From contig NC_066329.1 of the NCBI RefSeq assembly GCF_022539315.1, positions 7,105,072 through 7,169,071 on the forward strand: a stretch of DNA of 64,000 nucleotides, given 5' to 3'. A program made the position numbers and the translations under genes. Below are positions 1-14,200 of the stretch, piece after piece. This stretch comes from Serinus canaria (lineage: Eukaryota > Chordata > Aves > Passeriformes > Fringillidae). A model generated the notes under the pieces. It was not told the origin of the DNA. It did not search any database and saw only the letters and a program-made list of their open reading frames with translations. Numbering within the stretch: position 1 is the first letter of the stretch; every line of letters begins with the position of its first letter.

Positions 1-3000
1 AGCAATTAAAGTTTGCAATTCTTTTCTACCATCAAAAGATAACCTTCCTCCCCTTCCCACGTGCCATGGAGTCCTGCAGGTGGGTTTGCAGGTCTGACAG
101 TTGTGCCTTCCACACACATTCCAGTCCCTGGAAGAGCTGGGAGGTTGTGGACTGACCCTTTGGACCCAGGCGATTGGTGGTGGGGAAAACCTGCCCCATG
201 CAGCCTGGCTGGGTGGGTGTGCTGGCTCTGTGTGTGCCTGGCTGGACTGATTCCTCATGGGATTGTTGTGGAAGGTTGAGCAAGGAGAAGAGATTGTTTT
301 CATCTCATCAGGGGAACAACCAGATTGTCTCACTGCTGCCTTTCCCCAGCGTGCGTCAGAATATTGTTAATTTAGGAGCTGGAACCCAGTGGAGGATTTT
401 CTGATTCTCTACATGTGTTTGCCTTTGTGACTCCAGTTTCTTTCTCATCCTTTGGGGATGTTTTCCTCTGACATCTTCAGCCTTACCAGAACTTATTTTT
501 GTTTCTGCCAGAGAAAACACTGAAATTAATAGTTTTTGGTAACCATTTTCTACATCTTTGATCGATCTGATTATGTTAAGGCTGAGTCGAATACTCCATT
601 AAGAGTTTCAAATGCTCTCAGAACTGGAGCAGGAAGAGGTTTCCCAGGAGACTGACTGTGTGTGCCTGTGTGGAACAGACTTGGTGGGGAATTGGCCTGC
701 ACAGTTCCCTGGCAGAGCAGCGCAGCTCCAGCGCTTCTGTCACCAGATACCTGGGCTGGGAATAGACACCTGCTGGGTCAGGCTTTTTTATCACACGGCA
801 GGCTGCCCTGCCCTCCAGAAACAAGGGAAATTCATGCCTCTGCCTGTTCATGTACAGGGATATTGATGCAATGCAGCGCCCCATTTTGGGAAGCAGTGTT
901 TTTCCAAGGGTGGAAAAATGCTGGCTCTGTGGGAGGGAATACTTCTTGCAAACAAGCTCTGAATTTCTTCATTTTACTTTAGTAGGGATTTCTATTAGAA
1001 AATAAGGCTGGAGGGGGGGAGTTTGGAATGATTCTGGGAAGCTTTGACTCAGAAAGGGGAGAATGATTCATATTATTACTGTTATTTATTAAGGAGAACA
1101 GACCATGAACCTGATCTTTTACTTATCTTTGGAAGCTTAAAGCACTTATTCAGTGACCCCAAAAGAGTTTGTGGGTTTGAACCAAGGTCTTTCAACATAA
1201 AAGCTAAATCCCAGCTGTGGGAGCTGGCCCACAACATTTTAAGAAGATTTATTTGTATTACCTTCATACTTGTAAAGTAGTTTAATATCCTCAGTGCATC
1301 CCTTCTCTGTTTGTGAAAAGGGGTAGTAAATAAGGCTTGAAAGCTGACCCTTTCTGTGCTGTGACAATGGTCAGTTTATCTCTGGTTATTGCTGGAGTCT
1401 TGATGTAAGAGGTCATTCATTTGAGAGTCAGTCTAGTTTTGATGAGGAGAATTTGATTACTGAGAAAAGCAATTTGTTTAGTAGCAGTGTTTTTGTCTTT
1501 TTAATTTGGAAATAAACATTTACTTCTCCAAAAATAACTTTGCTGTTAATAATCAAAACCTAAGATAATCAAAGGTATATGTTAGAAAGAAGGTTTTAAG
1601 CTCCATCTTAAGATAATACTGAGAACTGTGAGGTAATTTATATTTGTGTTTGTGTTCTGGTACTATGAAAAAAAGATAAGTGCAACCTAAACAATGTTTT
1701 AATTATACTTGGCAAGAGGATTTAAATAAGGAAAAATCAAAACTTGACACAGTCTATGTCCCATTTTTAATTTCATTCTTGTACTTCAGAAGGTGGTATA
1801 ACTATAACTTAATCTTTTAGCTAATTCCTGAGATCAGTTCTTTAAAGAATCAATCAGACAAGGTTCTGTCTACTTTATGAAAATGGAAAGGCACTTGACT
1901 GTGGCCACACACTTTTATCTTCTCCACTTGTAGTATCATACTGTACACCCCTAATACTTCTGGTTGTGCTGTCACTGGCTGAGAGTTAGAGAAGTTAAGA
2001 GAAAGTTTTAACTTGTAGGTTTTCACTTTTAGAGTTTGAGACTGGAACAAATATCTCCATTATCCTCCTGAAAAATCCTGTTAGCAAAGCAGTCCCATCA
2101 CATCTAAGTTACTGCCTTGAATATTGCTGGTATTGTCTGTTAAAGTATAGCAGATTAATCTCAGGAGAGATTGAGAAAGCATGCAAAGACTCTGCTAGCA
2201 AGAAAAAAATTGATAGAAAGGACAAATTGTCACAGCAAGTATAGAAACTTGAACTTAGACTGTATTTTACTGTCTTGGGGAAGGCAGAAATCCTCAGCTT
2301 CCACAACTGAATCAAACACTTGTGACCAACTCAGCATCCAGCCCAGAAGGATTTCCTTACAGGCTCAAGAAAACTGGCTTATGTCAATTGGAATAAACAC
2401 ACTGTGCAAAGTTAAGAGGTCTCCAAGGCTTTGGATAATCAACAGAAATCTTAATTATGTTCAACCCCAGATAAGAATTTATCAATAATTACAGACATTT
2501 AGTTGACATGTAAGGAGTCCTGTGAGGTCACCAAAAAACATTTCTTGGCTCATATCTATTAGTGGAGTTTAAAGTTTTCTTTGCTTAAAGGTCCAAAGTA
2601 ATTCCAGCCACATGGCCATGGAAGAGATGTGATAAGGCATTGAAAATCCATCAGTGTTTTCTTCATACAGCTGCAAAATAAACACATTGAACTCTCTTGT
2701 AGTCAGTTTATGCCTGAAATCATCTTGTCCTGTGTCCTGTCAGAGAGTCTGAGGAACTGTTATGGTAGAAATAAGATCCTCTGTCAGGGCTGTAAATCCC
2801 TTCCCAAAGTGAACTCAAACAGAGAGCCTTGCACTCGAGTACTGGAGTCTCTGGGTGCCATTACAGGGAGGGGCTGTGTAGGAACAAACATAGGGCAGAC
2901 ATACTGTAGAGGTTTCCTCCTGCTGGGCTTGGACTTTGTAGCTCACTCAGGTTGCCAGAATGGAACACGGTGCAGAGTTTGTGGCTTTTGTGTCAGATTT

Positions 3001-3790
3001 CTCAATGCAGTGCCTGATGTACAAATACTGCAGCAAAATACAGGATCTATAGTTACCCTACCACGTGGCCTGACTCCTGTCCTTGATTTGACCTCTGGAG
3101 CTCTCCTTGGCTATCCTACTCTCCCTGCCCAAATTAGCAATCTCTGCATAAAGAAAATGAGCATCAAGATCATTCCCAGCAAGAAGTATCCTCATAATAA
3201 GACCAAAAGCTCCATTTCATTTTGTGTGTCAGCATGCTGACTGAATCCACAGTTCAGGCAGTACATCCCAAAGATCATTATTAAGTAGTGTGGCTAAGAA
3301 CTGTTTTCCTGGGAGTGATTTTGCTGCTTGGGCAAATCTCTCACAGGTGCAGCCTATTAGGAAGTCCAGACTGTTTCCTATAAACAAGCAAGAAAAAAAT
3401 CCAAAGGACAGCAATGATCTCTTGCCTTGCCAGCAGGGAAAGTCCAAGAGAAGACTTGGACTTCAGTAGAAGTAGAATCTGGGGCGGAATCCATAGTCTG
3501 TAATGGGATTTTTGGAAGGAATCATTTATTCTGTACAAAATTGTCCAGTCAAAGGAGCTGATAAGTTTAAGGAACAAGCAGAAATACCCAAGGAAAAGCT
3601 CAGGCAACCCAGCCTGGTTATTGAATCGATTGCAGCCCTCTCTTTGTATAGTACAGATGGGCCTGAGAAGAGATTTAAGTCATCTCCTATGCAACGTGCA
3701 TACTTTGCCACAGCCAATTTCATCTGCAGCAGCCAACACTGATTGTTCAAGTGGGTTAACTCCAGCATTTGCAATCTGAGAATGCAGCCC

Positions 3791-3811
3791 CCTTTTTCTT
3801 TTTTTCTTTTT

Positions 3812-3842
<31 letters not shown>
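3791..3842. repeat. Poly-pyrimidine (T-rich) simple repeat
   Basis: About 52 bases almost entirely of T with six scattered C (five after the opening CC), ending in 21 consecutive T. It could be a simple repeat or the A-tail of a minus-strand insertion, but no recognisable element adjoins it. Confidence 0.9.
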
Positions 3843-3844
<2 letters not shown>

Positions 3845-6800
3845 TTGAAGATGACTGAAAGAACCCAAATTACAGGGACCTTCCTCACCTGAGAGGCACA
3901 GAGTTTGGTGAGTAGATATTTTTGAAAATTCCCTTAAGAACACCCCCAGCTTCAGCCCAGTGATGCAACACTGATATGTTCCTCTTTTCTCCTAGGAATG
4001 AGAATTCAAGTACCAGCAAGAGGGTAAGCTGTGAGTTATTACAAATTTCACATCCATTCCAAAGAGATTCTTCCTAGAAATCTTTTGAATATGAAATTCG
4101 AATACTGTTTGAAGTAACTTGTCTTGGAAAATTTTCTGGGCCTCTTTTCTACCCAGTTCATGTAGAATGTGATAATTTATTCTTTTGTTTCCTTGGCTGA
4201 GGGGAATTCAGTGTATATTTTTGCTTCACCCCACTAGTTTGAGTGATTCATCTTGCCTTCCAAAGTGATTACATGTCCATCAATCCAACCACAAACCCCT
4301 TTTTGAAAACTCCTTGCTGCTGTTATATGTACTGAATAAATCCCAGCCAGACTACCTCAAATATATGTTTCTGTGACACAATAAAATGATTGCAGGGATT
4401 ATAGCTCTCTGTAGCTGCAACTGAGAGCTATTTCAGCATTGAGCAAATAAACCAAACAACCTTCCCATTCCCCCCCCCCACTCAGTAAAACCACTGCAGA
4501 ATGTATATAACCTGTATTTCATCTTTTTCTGCAGCATCCAGAAGGGTCTGTGGAAGCAGCTACCTGGAGCAGCCCTCTCACTGTTTTCCACCTGCAGCCT
4601 CATGAGCCTTGTCTCCAAATAGCTGCTCTGGGCCTTTCTCCTGGCACTGAGTACTCTGCATGTTGTTAAACATGTTCCCATTTGGTTTTGGCTCCACAAT
4701 GGATTTCTCCTGAACCCTGAAAGCAGTGAATTCTTTTGAATGAAAATGACCTGACTGAAGCAGAATGCAATTTGAAGAGTCTTCCACACGTTAGTTCTAT
4801 ATCCTGGAAGCCTCCCTTCAGGATTAGTGGTTCCTCAAATGCTTCAATGGCCAGGGCTGGCAGGGCTCTCACAGGCAAAGCACCTCTCAGGTGGCCTCCT
4901 TGGCTCTGGCTTTGCCTCAGGTTATTTTCACTTCTCTTTCCTCAGAGCTGTCTTTCCTCATCAGCTCCTCTTCTTCCTCTTTTACTCGTGGGTGTTGCTC
5001 TTCAAGAGCAAATTCTCATAAACTTAAATCATGGTTGCTTTGGCTCCACCTTCTGCTCTTTGTATTTCAGTGTTACATTTCACTTGTTATGGTTTATTTT
5101 TAATCAAACCATATCACGTTACTTTTTGGGGCCACAGAACTGTGTTTGACATGTTTAAGTTGCCACTGTGAGGTTCTTCTCCAAACAGAATTCAAACCAT
5201 TATGTTGCAATCTGTACCAGAGCCTTTCTAGCAGCTGTGTTTATACAGTTTCTAGTAAAATGGGTCCCTGATTAGGATTTTTGAATAGCTCATTCACTGA
5301 AAAAATGGTGTTTTGAACCAGCTAAAGCTATTTTAAAAATTGGGATAATATATGATTAAAAGTTTTGGTTTGAAGGAATCACTGGCAACACCCTGCCAAA
5401 TTTTAGGCCCCAAACATCATCACCATTAGTAAAAGATTAAGTTACTGGATTTTAACTGGGCAAGAACTGGTTTTCTTTTACTTGTTAAAAAAATTAACTG
5501 AAAAAGACTTATGTCACAGATTGAAAATTTAATGTTCAGTCACCCCAGAATTGTTGAAGTTTGGTACATTAGATAAAACTGAAGACAGGTTCTTTTTTTT
5601 GGAATTGTCAAGCAACAGTGATTTGAGGACAACCTGATGTAGAACAGAAGCTGAACATGAGGCAGTTTTGGGATTGCTCCACAGTTATCAAGACAAGCTG
5701 AAAAACCAAACCCCATCCTCAGCTGAGTGACACTGACACACAGCCCAGACTCTGTGTGTTGGGCAGGTGGGTTTTCAGGAGCCTGTCTGCTCCTTCCATG
5801 CCAGGCAGCCTCCTCAGGAGGATGGAGAAGCAATAGCTGCTGTGGCAGCAGTTTTCTGCAGGGAACCCTGCAGGCTCTTCCTCCCACTGGTGAGGCTGGG
5901 GGGAAGAGGTTCCTCATCTTTGCTATTCCCCACGGTGGAGGTGGCAGCTGCATTCCCACAATCCTGCAGGTTTGGTTGCTTGTCTTCATGCTGCAGACAT
6001 TGGTACTGTACAAAACCAGTAAGTGCACATTAAGGCAGGGAAACACAAATGCTGCTTCTGCTCCATTAAACTGGAGCTCAGGATTAAAGGACCAAAAGCT
6101 ACTTCGACTGACAAACTCCATATTTAAATGTTTTTTAAATTGTAAACTAAGAGCAAAGATTTATAAGTTTGTGTCATGATCCATAAATCTAAATCTTGTC
6201 CTTTGCCTCTAGACAAATGGCTTGTAGAGGAATTTGTAGTGGTTTGGATAAGTCTAGGTTTCAGCAGTCAGCCCTCTTAAGTCAGACATATATGAAACAT
6301 CTGTGATTGTTTGAGGAATTTGGCAGACAATCGTGTTCTTAAATCACATTTTCCCCTTTGAAAGTTGGAAATGTCCATGTATGAATTAGACACACAAGCC
6401 ACATAACACTGCACTTGTGAATTAGACAAAGGATCAACCTGCTTTTACCTTGCAAATCCTACTGCAAGATAAGAGCAAGTTCATACTTTACTATAGTGAA
6501 AGAGACCAGCTTAAAGTTCTTTAAAACTGTGTACCTTTTTTGTGCCTCAGAATAAAATCTAAGAGCTTTAAGGGAAGTTGCTGCTAAATGGCAGGCTACT
6601 TTAGTGTTCAGAATTTGCCAGTTAGCTAAAAGACTAAGACTGAAATCAAAAGGTTCTTTGAGTAAAATTATACAAACCCTCCTTTGCAGGCAGAATTGCT
6701 GAGTTACGTGTGTAGTTGTCACATGCTGGGCCCCTGAGTACACTCACCATGCAGTTGTGCAGAGTCTGTCTAGAATCATCTCATCCTGTAATGAGATCAT

Positions 6801-9326
6801 GTGAATTTAAAGCATATTAAACTTAATCCTAGTTTTCAGGATTATACTCTGTAAATTTAAAATTGCGGAGTATAAAAACCACATCATGTTCTTGACTGCT
6901 TACTATAAAAAATGGGGCCCAGCTAATTGTGAACCAGCTTTGGACCTGCCACTAAAAGCAGAATTTGGTGAAGGGACTTCAGTGGGAGATTCAAGCTGAT
7001 GTCTGGTGACCTTTGTCAAGCAGAACAAATGATTGCTATGTTTGCTAGAATTGTATTAGTGCTGGATGCTTCTGGTACAGCCCAAGCAAATGAAGTTTAA
7101 AAGTCTGGCTGTCAGTCAGCAAACTTTGCCTTTTGATTGAGTCTGTGCTGCAGCATAGACCCTCCAGGCAGGAGCTGAGGCTCTGCTTTATTTGATGCCA
7201 GGTCCTTCAATAGTTTCAGAAAGTAATTTTGCTTGTAATAGAAATGCATGATGAAAGCAGACATAATCCTAAATAATGTGTTAAAATCAATTCCTGTGTG
7301 TCAGATTCCTGCATAGCAAATGTCCTTTGGTACACACAGGAATTGCCTGAAGAGGCCAAGGAAGAGGCTGTCACACACATACAGGCTGCACCTCTGTGAA
7401 CTCCAGCTCTGGAATGACAAAGCAGAGCTATCAACTATTTAAGCTTAATCTAGCTCACAGTGGACACAAAGCCAAAACTAGGCAAGAGAACAAGCCCAAA
7501 AAAGAGAAGCCAAAATTTGCAGCTAGTCATTGAATAACCTCTAAGAGCAAAAGGCTACAGGATTCTGATTTGACCACTGAAATGCTGTACATTTCCTGTG
7601 GAAGTGCCCTTGGAAGCTTTGAGCTTGAGGATGTGCAAAGTTTCTTAGCAGCATTCAATGACCTGTCTTGTGTGATGCCAGGCCTTTCCACGTTCAGCTC
7701 CCTGTTTTATTCTAAGGATAATCTTAGTTGGTTGCCAGTAGTCCTTCTGAGGCAAAGGTTTGTACTGTGCCTGATTGAGCAAGCATCACACTGCAAGGAA
7801 AGAAGGTGGAAGGATTGTCTTCCCCAGCCACACTGGCTTCAGTATGTCACTGCTGTGGAAAACAGGCTTATTGTTTTATTGCAGCTCTTTCTGCTGCCTC
7901 CTTTACCTTTCTTTCCTTTCTGTCTTCTGTTCTTTGGCCTCACTGATCTCTCCTCTACATCTCTCCCTGTTTTCGCCTACTGCTCCTTTACACACTTAAT
8001 CGAAGGCAGTCAGTTCTAACTGAGGTTTTTGCTTTATTCCCTGGGAAACATCTATATCCTTTCTGTTCCCTTCCCAGGGGCTTTTTTGAATGCCAGCACT
8101 GGTGCATCTGAGCCAGCTGCAAACTTCCCCCTCCTCCAGCTGATAGCAAGAAGTTGATAGCAACAGACTGGGTGCCTGACTGGACTCAGCTGAGCATCTC
8201 CCTTTGGATATTCTTTGCTGGCTGCTGCCATGCTCCCCACACCATGGCCCAGTTTCTCTGTCTGTGGTGGAGGTGGCAGGGAGGGTTGGCACAGAAAGTG
8301 CAAACCAACCTGGCATCTTCCACAACTGTATTTTTTTCCCCCTTGAAGAATATAGGTGTCCTTTTAACCTGTTTGGAGGGTATTCTTGACATCTATGGGG
8401 TAATGCAGTGTAGTATTTCTCTTGCCAGCCTATCTGAACCATTTCAGGAGGTTGTGGCTGATTGGCAGCTGTCAGTCACTGGGTGTACATTGTCAGTGTT
8501 TTGCTTAGGCAGGCTGAATTGCCTGATACAGCTCTCTGGAATGTAGCAGGAGGCAGTGCAGCATTTTCATTTAATTGCTTGTGGAGATAGCTGCAGGATT
8601 GTGGTGTCAGAAAATATTGCTGAATCTCTGGGGATTTCTTGGCATTTTGTTGCCACAATAAAGTCATAGTTGTCACAGTGGCTTAGTACAGCCACCAGTA
8701 TATGTTCACTTATTTATGCAGCCTGAAAATGTAGTGCAATAATAAAATACTCTATTTACATTTCTGCGACTTGCATTCATTGGAGTCTTTTAATGCTGCT
8801 TTTGTTATTCACTGTATTGTCTAAATGCATATTTCTTATATATGAAATTTATAACGATGTTAAGAAGAGTTGTCAGTAAAGTCACATTTTGCAACCAGTC
8901 TTAAACATGATCCTACTTGTGGGTTTGTGTCTCTGCTGTTTTTATTACCTAAGCATTTCAGTTTTGGAAATCCATATTTATAAGGAATTTGTTCCACAGT
9001 TGAATTGCCATGGCATTGTTAATACCAAGATGACAAGTGGCCTGAAAATGAAGTGTTGAGCAAACACAAGCAGTTTCCAGTTGAGCTCTTTTTGACTGTC
9101 CTGAAGCCCAGCCAGTCCATGTTGTGGAGGATTTGCAAAGTAAGATTGATGCAGTGCAGAGCTGCTGCTGAGTTACAGGAAGGCAGTCAGTTGAGACCAA
9201 AAAATGAGGTTCCTGTGTCTCCAGCTCTCCCCCAGCCAGTCAAAATTTGCTTGTTTTGAAATTTAAAGGTATCTGTTTTTCTGTATGTCATGGTTGAAGC
9301 CTCCATGTTCAGGGTTATGTTCACTG

Positions 9327-9358
9327 TATGTAAAATATTAACTATATGTAAAATATTA
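9327..9358. repeat. Short direct repeat, 18-base period
   Basis: tatgtaaaatatta occurs at 9327-9340 and again at 9345-9358, separated by four bases. Confidence 0.9.
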
Positions 9359-11160
9359 GCCTGCAGGAGGGATGGATTTTTCCAGTAGAAATTACCTTAG
9401 TTGCACAAGTGTGAAAAACACTTGCTTTGTATGGTGTTTTTGAAGATCCTTTTCTCACACTGTATTTGTGTCTGTTCCTCTTGTCTCCAGTTAGATGTTT
9501 CACTCTTTCACTTCATTGTGGATAAGTCAGAAGAGCATCCATCCTGTGAGCAACATGGAGAATATTCCAATTATCTTCTTACCCGTGTCTATGGGACTAT
9601 ACCATGAACTGAACATCCCTGCCGGGTTGTTCAGTCATTCTGGCCCAAACAGGACTGCTTGCATGAGTAAAAAAAAAAAATCAATGTGATCTTGCAGTGC
9701 TGTTTAACAAAGTCATGGGCACACTGGTCATGGTAGGGTGTTATTGGAGGAGCTTTCCTCATGGTTATGTGTGCTTTTACTCCTTCCATTTATCATTGCC
9801 TTGGTGTGGGTTTTTCTTTAGGAGGACCTTTATGTCTCTGTTAGGATATATTTGTGAATTTACTGCTTTTTCTCACAGAACTTAAACTGGAGAGAGACTT
9901 TGAGTATGTCTTACAGAACAGATGTGAAATCCAAGCTAATCAAACTGATCTGATAAAATAGGTTTTAGAATTAATCTAACATCAATCTGCTGCTCTGTAA
10001 AAAGCACACATCAGCAGTGCTTATTGTCTGTAGCCATAAGAGAGGGAGAAAAAAAAGTCCACATGCATTCAGCTACTGCAGCAGCAAAGACTTTCCTTAG
10101 AACAGTGAACATGATAATCACAGTGCAGTGTGTTAGCCTAAACTTGCTAATAAAGGTTTGTGCTCAAACCCAGCCTCTCTGAGAGATACTGAGCTGAAAA
10201 TCATCCATGGAAACCTGGCAGATTTGTGAGTTGGGTGAAGAGGAGATAAAATATGATTTTCAGGCTGTAATGAAAGATGGCTTTGGAGGACATGTGCATG
10301 TGCAAGGAGCCTGAGGGAGGAAGTGGAAAATAGGAAATTCTGTGTCTTTGAACACTGACAAATCACCTGGCTGTGCTTAATGATCTGACAGCATCTTCTC
10401 ACCAGCTGCATCAACATTTGGGCTATTCATCACCTTTATAGATTCACAGCATTAGGTAGCACAACTTTTCTATCAACACATGATTTTTCCTGCCTGGTGA
10501 GCTGCAGAAAAGCTTCTTACAGTTCCTTTGGTAGGGGAAGCACACAAACAGGCAGGTAGTACTCCATGTCAGATTATGGGATTTATGGCTCTGAACCATT
10601 TCTGTCTGCCACAACCATTTCAAGTTTGAGACATTGATTCCAGAAGCTGGTATCTTGCTATTCAAAATCAAAGATTTGGTCAAAGTTTTCTTCTTTGATC
10701 GAATTATTTGTGTCTTCATAAACTTGCCTCTGAGTAAGACTTCCCAGTGTCCCTTGTGATGAGTTTAGGAATGACTGAAGATCATTAAAAAAACAAATGG
10801 AGAGGTTTTCATAGAGATAGCATTCATTTGGGGAAGCAGTGGTATCTTTACCATTTATTACTGGGAAGCAGCTTGTCCTCACATTTGTTGGGAGACAGCT
10901 GTGTGCAGCTGCTGGATGGAACTGGTTTTTGGAAAGCTGGTTTATAAGAACTGCCATTCATCACTGATCCACTGAAGGGCATTGGTGCTGCCAAGACTAA
11001 TGGGTGCACTGTAAGATCAGCAACTCTATTGAAATAAAAAATGAGAGGTCTTACAGTGTTTGGGGGTTGGATTTAATAACATTTTAAATGTTTTTGGTTG
11101 AAGGTGGTGTTGATGGTTCTGGTGGTGATGTTATATTGGTCAGTCATGTGATTTGCCCTA

Positions 11161-11235
11161 GATAGAAACATAGATCATAGAATTTGGGAAAGATCTTCCA
11201 GCTCAAACAGCAGATCCAGCCCCTGCTGTTTATAG
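11161..11235 (-). mobile_element. Short decayed CR1 tail
   Basis: The phrase catagatcatagaatttggg, followed by aaagatcttccagctcaaac and agatccagcccctgc, resembles the reverse complement of a CR1 3' end (tcatagaa... ggaa... gacct... agatca...ccagttcaa). Only about 75 bases are recognisable. Confidence 0.45.
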
Positions 11236-14200
11236 TATGGAGTTTCTGTCCTGTTTCTCTAGCACAGCAATGGTGAGAAGCCAGTCAGGAGCATGTTCTG
11301 ATTTGACTGTGCTTAGGAGCTTTTTTGTTTCTATAAATTTTATTTGCATATCTGAATTTGCCTAAGAGAGACCTACTAAGCAGTGTTTAAATTAAACTTT
11401 AGCATTTGCCAAAATAAAAAGGAACATTGTACAACTGATGACAAAAACTACAGTTTATACAAGTATTAAAGAGGACTTTGGCATAACTAACACCGTACTC
11501 TGTGCAAATATTCTTAGTTGAAAAGGAATTAATCCCTTTCCAAAGGGCCAGCACAAATCTTTCAATGGCACATAAGCCTGCTTTTGAGGGAGCAGGTGCT
11601 TAGCAAGCCCTGAGGATTCTGATTTCCAAACTGTACACTGCATTGACACATGCAAATACCTTAAAAACAAATTTCCAAACTTTTATTCTCTTACAGATTT
11701 GCTACAAATTCTGTGTTTTGTGAATTTAGATGTAACTTATATGGCATGCAGAAATTCTGCAAGAGCAGGGTCATGTCATTTTGGGACTGAGCAAAATCAT
11801 CTTTAAGTTGGGGTCAAACCAAGCTGTAATTGAGGATTGGCCAGGTTCATTTGCCAGGCTGCTCATGTTGATCATTCATAGCAAGACACCCTTATTTTGT
11901 AAAAATCCTTTTGTTGGTGAAGACAGCAGGCAGGTTCTATTCTGTCCTCGAAGAAGGTGGCTTGGTGCCAGTGTCAGCAGCCAACAATCCAAAGTGTTTT
12001 GTTTAATCACAAGATTAATTTTTCCTTTTATTGGCTTTTCCTTTCAATATCACCAAGCATGACATGTTGTAAAACAAAAACAGTGGTTGAACAAGGGTTG
12101 GCGAGCATCTCTAAGCCCCCTGGCTATGTTGATAGCAAAGTGAACATTTGGCTTGGTGTGCAGCCATTAGAGACTCCCAGGAAACCAAACTGGGAGAACT
12201 CTCCTGTCAAGGCACGGGCTGTGTGCCTGCTGAGGAAGGAGGGAAGGGGAAGCAAGAGCTGTGCTGGGGCTCACGTGCTTTTCCTCCTTTCACACTTCAA
12301 GCATCTGCATTTTCTGTAGCACATCAGACACCTGAGGTTTTGTGCTGCAGATCCAGTCCATGGATGGTCTGTGGTTCCATTAGAATGTATTTATTTTAGC
12401 CTTAGTGTGGCCATATGCAAGTTAACTTCTAAAAGGAAACTGCAGAGGATCCAAATCGAGTTAAAGATTTGTACTCATCCCACTGAACACAAGGACTTGT
12501 GCCTTGCATTGAATCATATAGAAAAAAAATACTTTTTTTTTTTTTCAGAAGGATGATGTAAGATTCAAAACTTCTTTATCCTCAGAGTTTTCAGCAGTGA
12601 CTGGATTAGTATCCCTGGTGTTCTGAGCCATCATGCAGAAATCTGGTCATGGGTGGGAATGCTTATGGTGGAGAGGCTCTGTCTGTCTGCCCCTGTATCT
12701 GCAAACAGCCACGTCTGTTCATCTTGATTCAGGGGACTCTGGTGGTCTTGGAATGGAAAGTTTAGCAGAGTTTGGTGTGAGTGCAAGATTGGATAACTGC
12801 TTGGCAAAGAGCTGTGAGCTTCCAGAACCCTGCATTTTGAGGGTTATTAAATATTTTAAAACTTACATGCTCTGTCTTTCTATAGTCTATATTATAACCT
12901 ATGAATGAATATTGTGTTCCCAGTGGTCAAAGACAGATGATAGAGCTTTACTGAGTTTAGAGGAAGGTAAGTGTACCTTCAGGGTAGTGTCCCTTTCAAT
13001 TAAGATTTCTGGGTTTGGATTTGACTTGCTTTACTGACATCTTCAGTTATAATAGCATGGATTTGCATGTACCTTTTCCAGCCAAATTTGATTTATTAGC
13101 TTTTCACAATCAAACAATAGGGCAAACAATAATGTTAATCTCCTGTATGAATATTACAGCTGCTAGAGAATCAGGGATCACTTCATGGTACAGTCAGATG
13201 CTGCTGGTAATTTGTCAAGGTCAGGTTCCCCTGAAAACAAAGGTTAAAGATTGCTGCCCTGACCTATGGTTGTTCCAAGTTCCTGTGCCACAAGAGCTGC
13301 TCCTGTCAATTTTTTCTTCTGCTAGAGATCCTTCTGCAGTGAAACTGTTCTGTGATTGATAATCTTGTGAAAAGATTTCAATAACTCTAAAGTAAAAACT
13401 TAGAAATGTCCCTTTTTCAAACAGACACCATGTGGCAGCTCTCAAGGAAGAGACCTAATTTTTTGTTTCGAATATTAAACTTCTAAGCCCCAGTTTCCAC
13501 TTTTGCCTGCTCTCTCAAGGAGCTGAGACTTGAGGGTGGGGGGATTATGTACTGTTATGCATTTGTGTAAATATGACACATTGACTGGAAATTGCAGGAG
13601 GAGACTGCAACCAAACAGCTGTCTTTGCAAATTTAATATTTATTGCAGAGTTAAACAAAATGCCTTATTGTTTAGAGCATTATTTGCCTTGGGCATTGGC
13701 TTAGACAGACGCGTTGGCTGAAAAGAATTTCCTAACTCCCTTTTCCACACAACAGAAGATTAAGTAGATAATAGCAACAATTGGCTGTTTTGATCTGGCC
13801 TTGACATATGTTCCAAGTATCTACTTCATGATTCAACTACATTATTTTTCTCTTTCATGGCTGCAGCATTTTACTCCTACTTTACCATTGCTGCCACTTA
13901 TGAGCCATCAGAGGCTTCTTTCTGGTCAGAAATAAACAATTATAAAAGATCCTTGCTGCACAGTATGTAAATTCTTTATGCACAGGGAGTATTCCTGACA
14001 CATTATTAGTATGCAGAGTTTTTCAGAGTTAGGAAAAGGCTCCATTGAATGAAAGAAGTTCAAATCAAAAGTTAGAGGAATTGCATGAAGAAAAAGGCCC
14101 AGAAGAGTTGTGGTGCTACATGGTGATGGTAATGAAAGTGGGAGACAATGAACAGCAGAATATTTCTGTGCAGAGCTTTCCCCTGAAGTTTCTCTGGCTG

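Noticed and set aside
2710..3240. 176-residue plus-strand open frame, Cys-containing
   Set aside because: It resembles no family I know, has no splice or promoter context, and a frame of this length is expected about once by chance in 64 kb over six frames.
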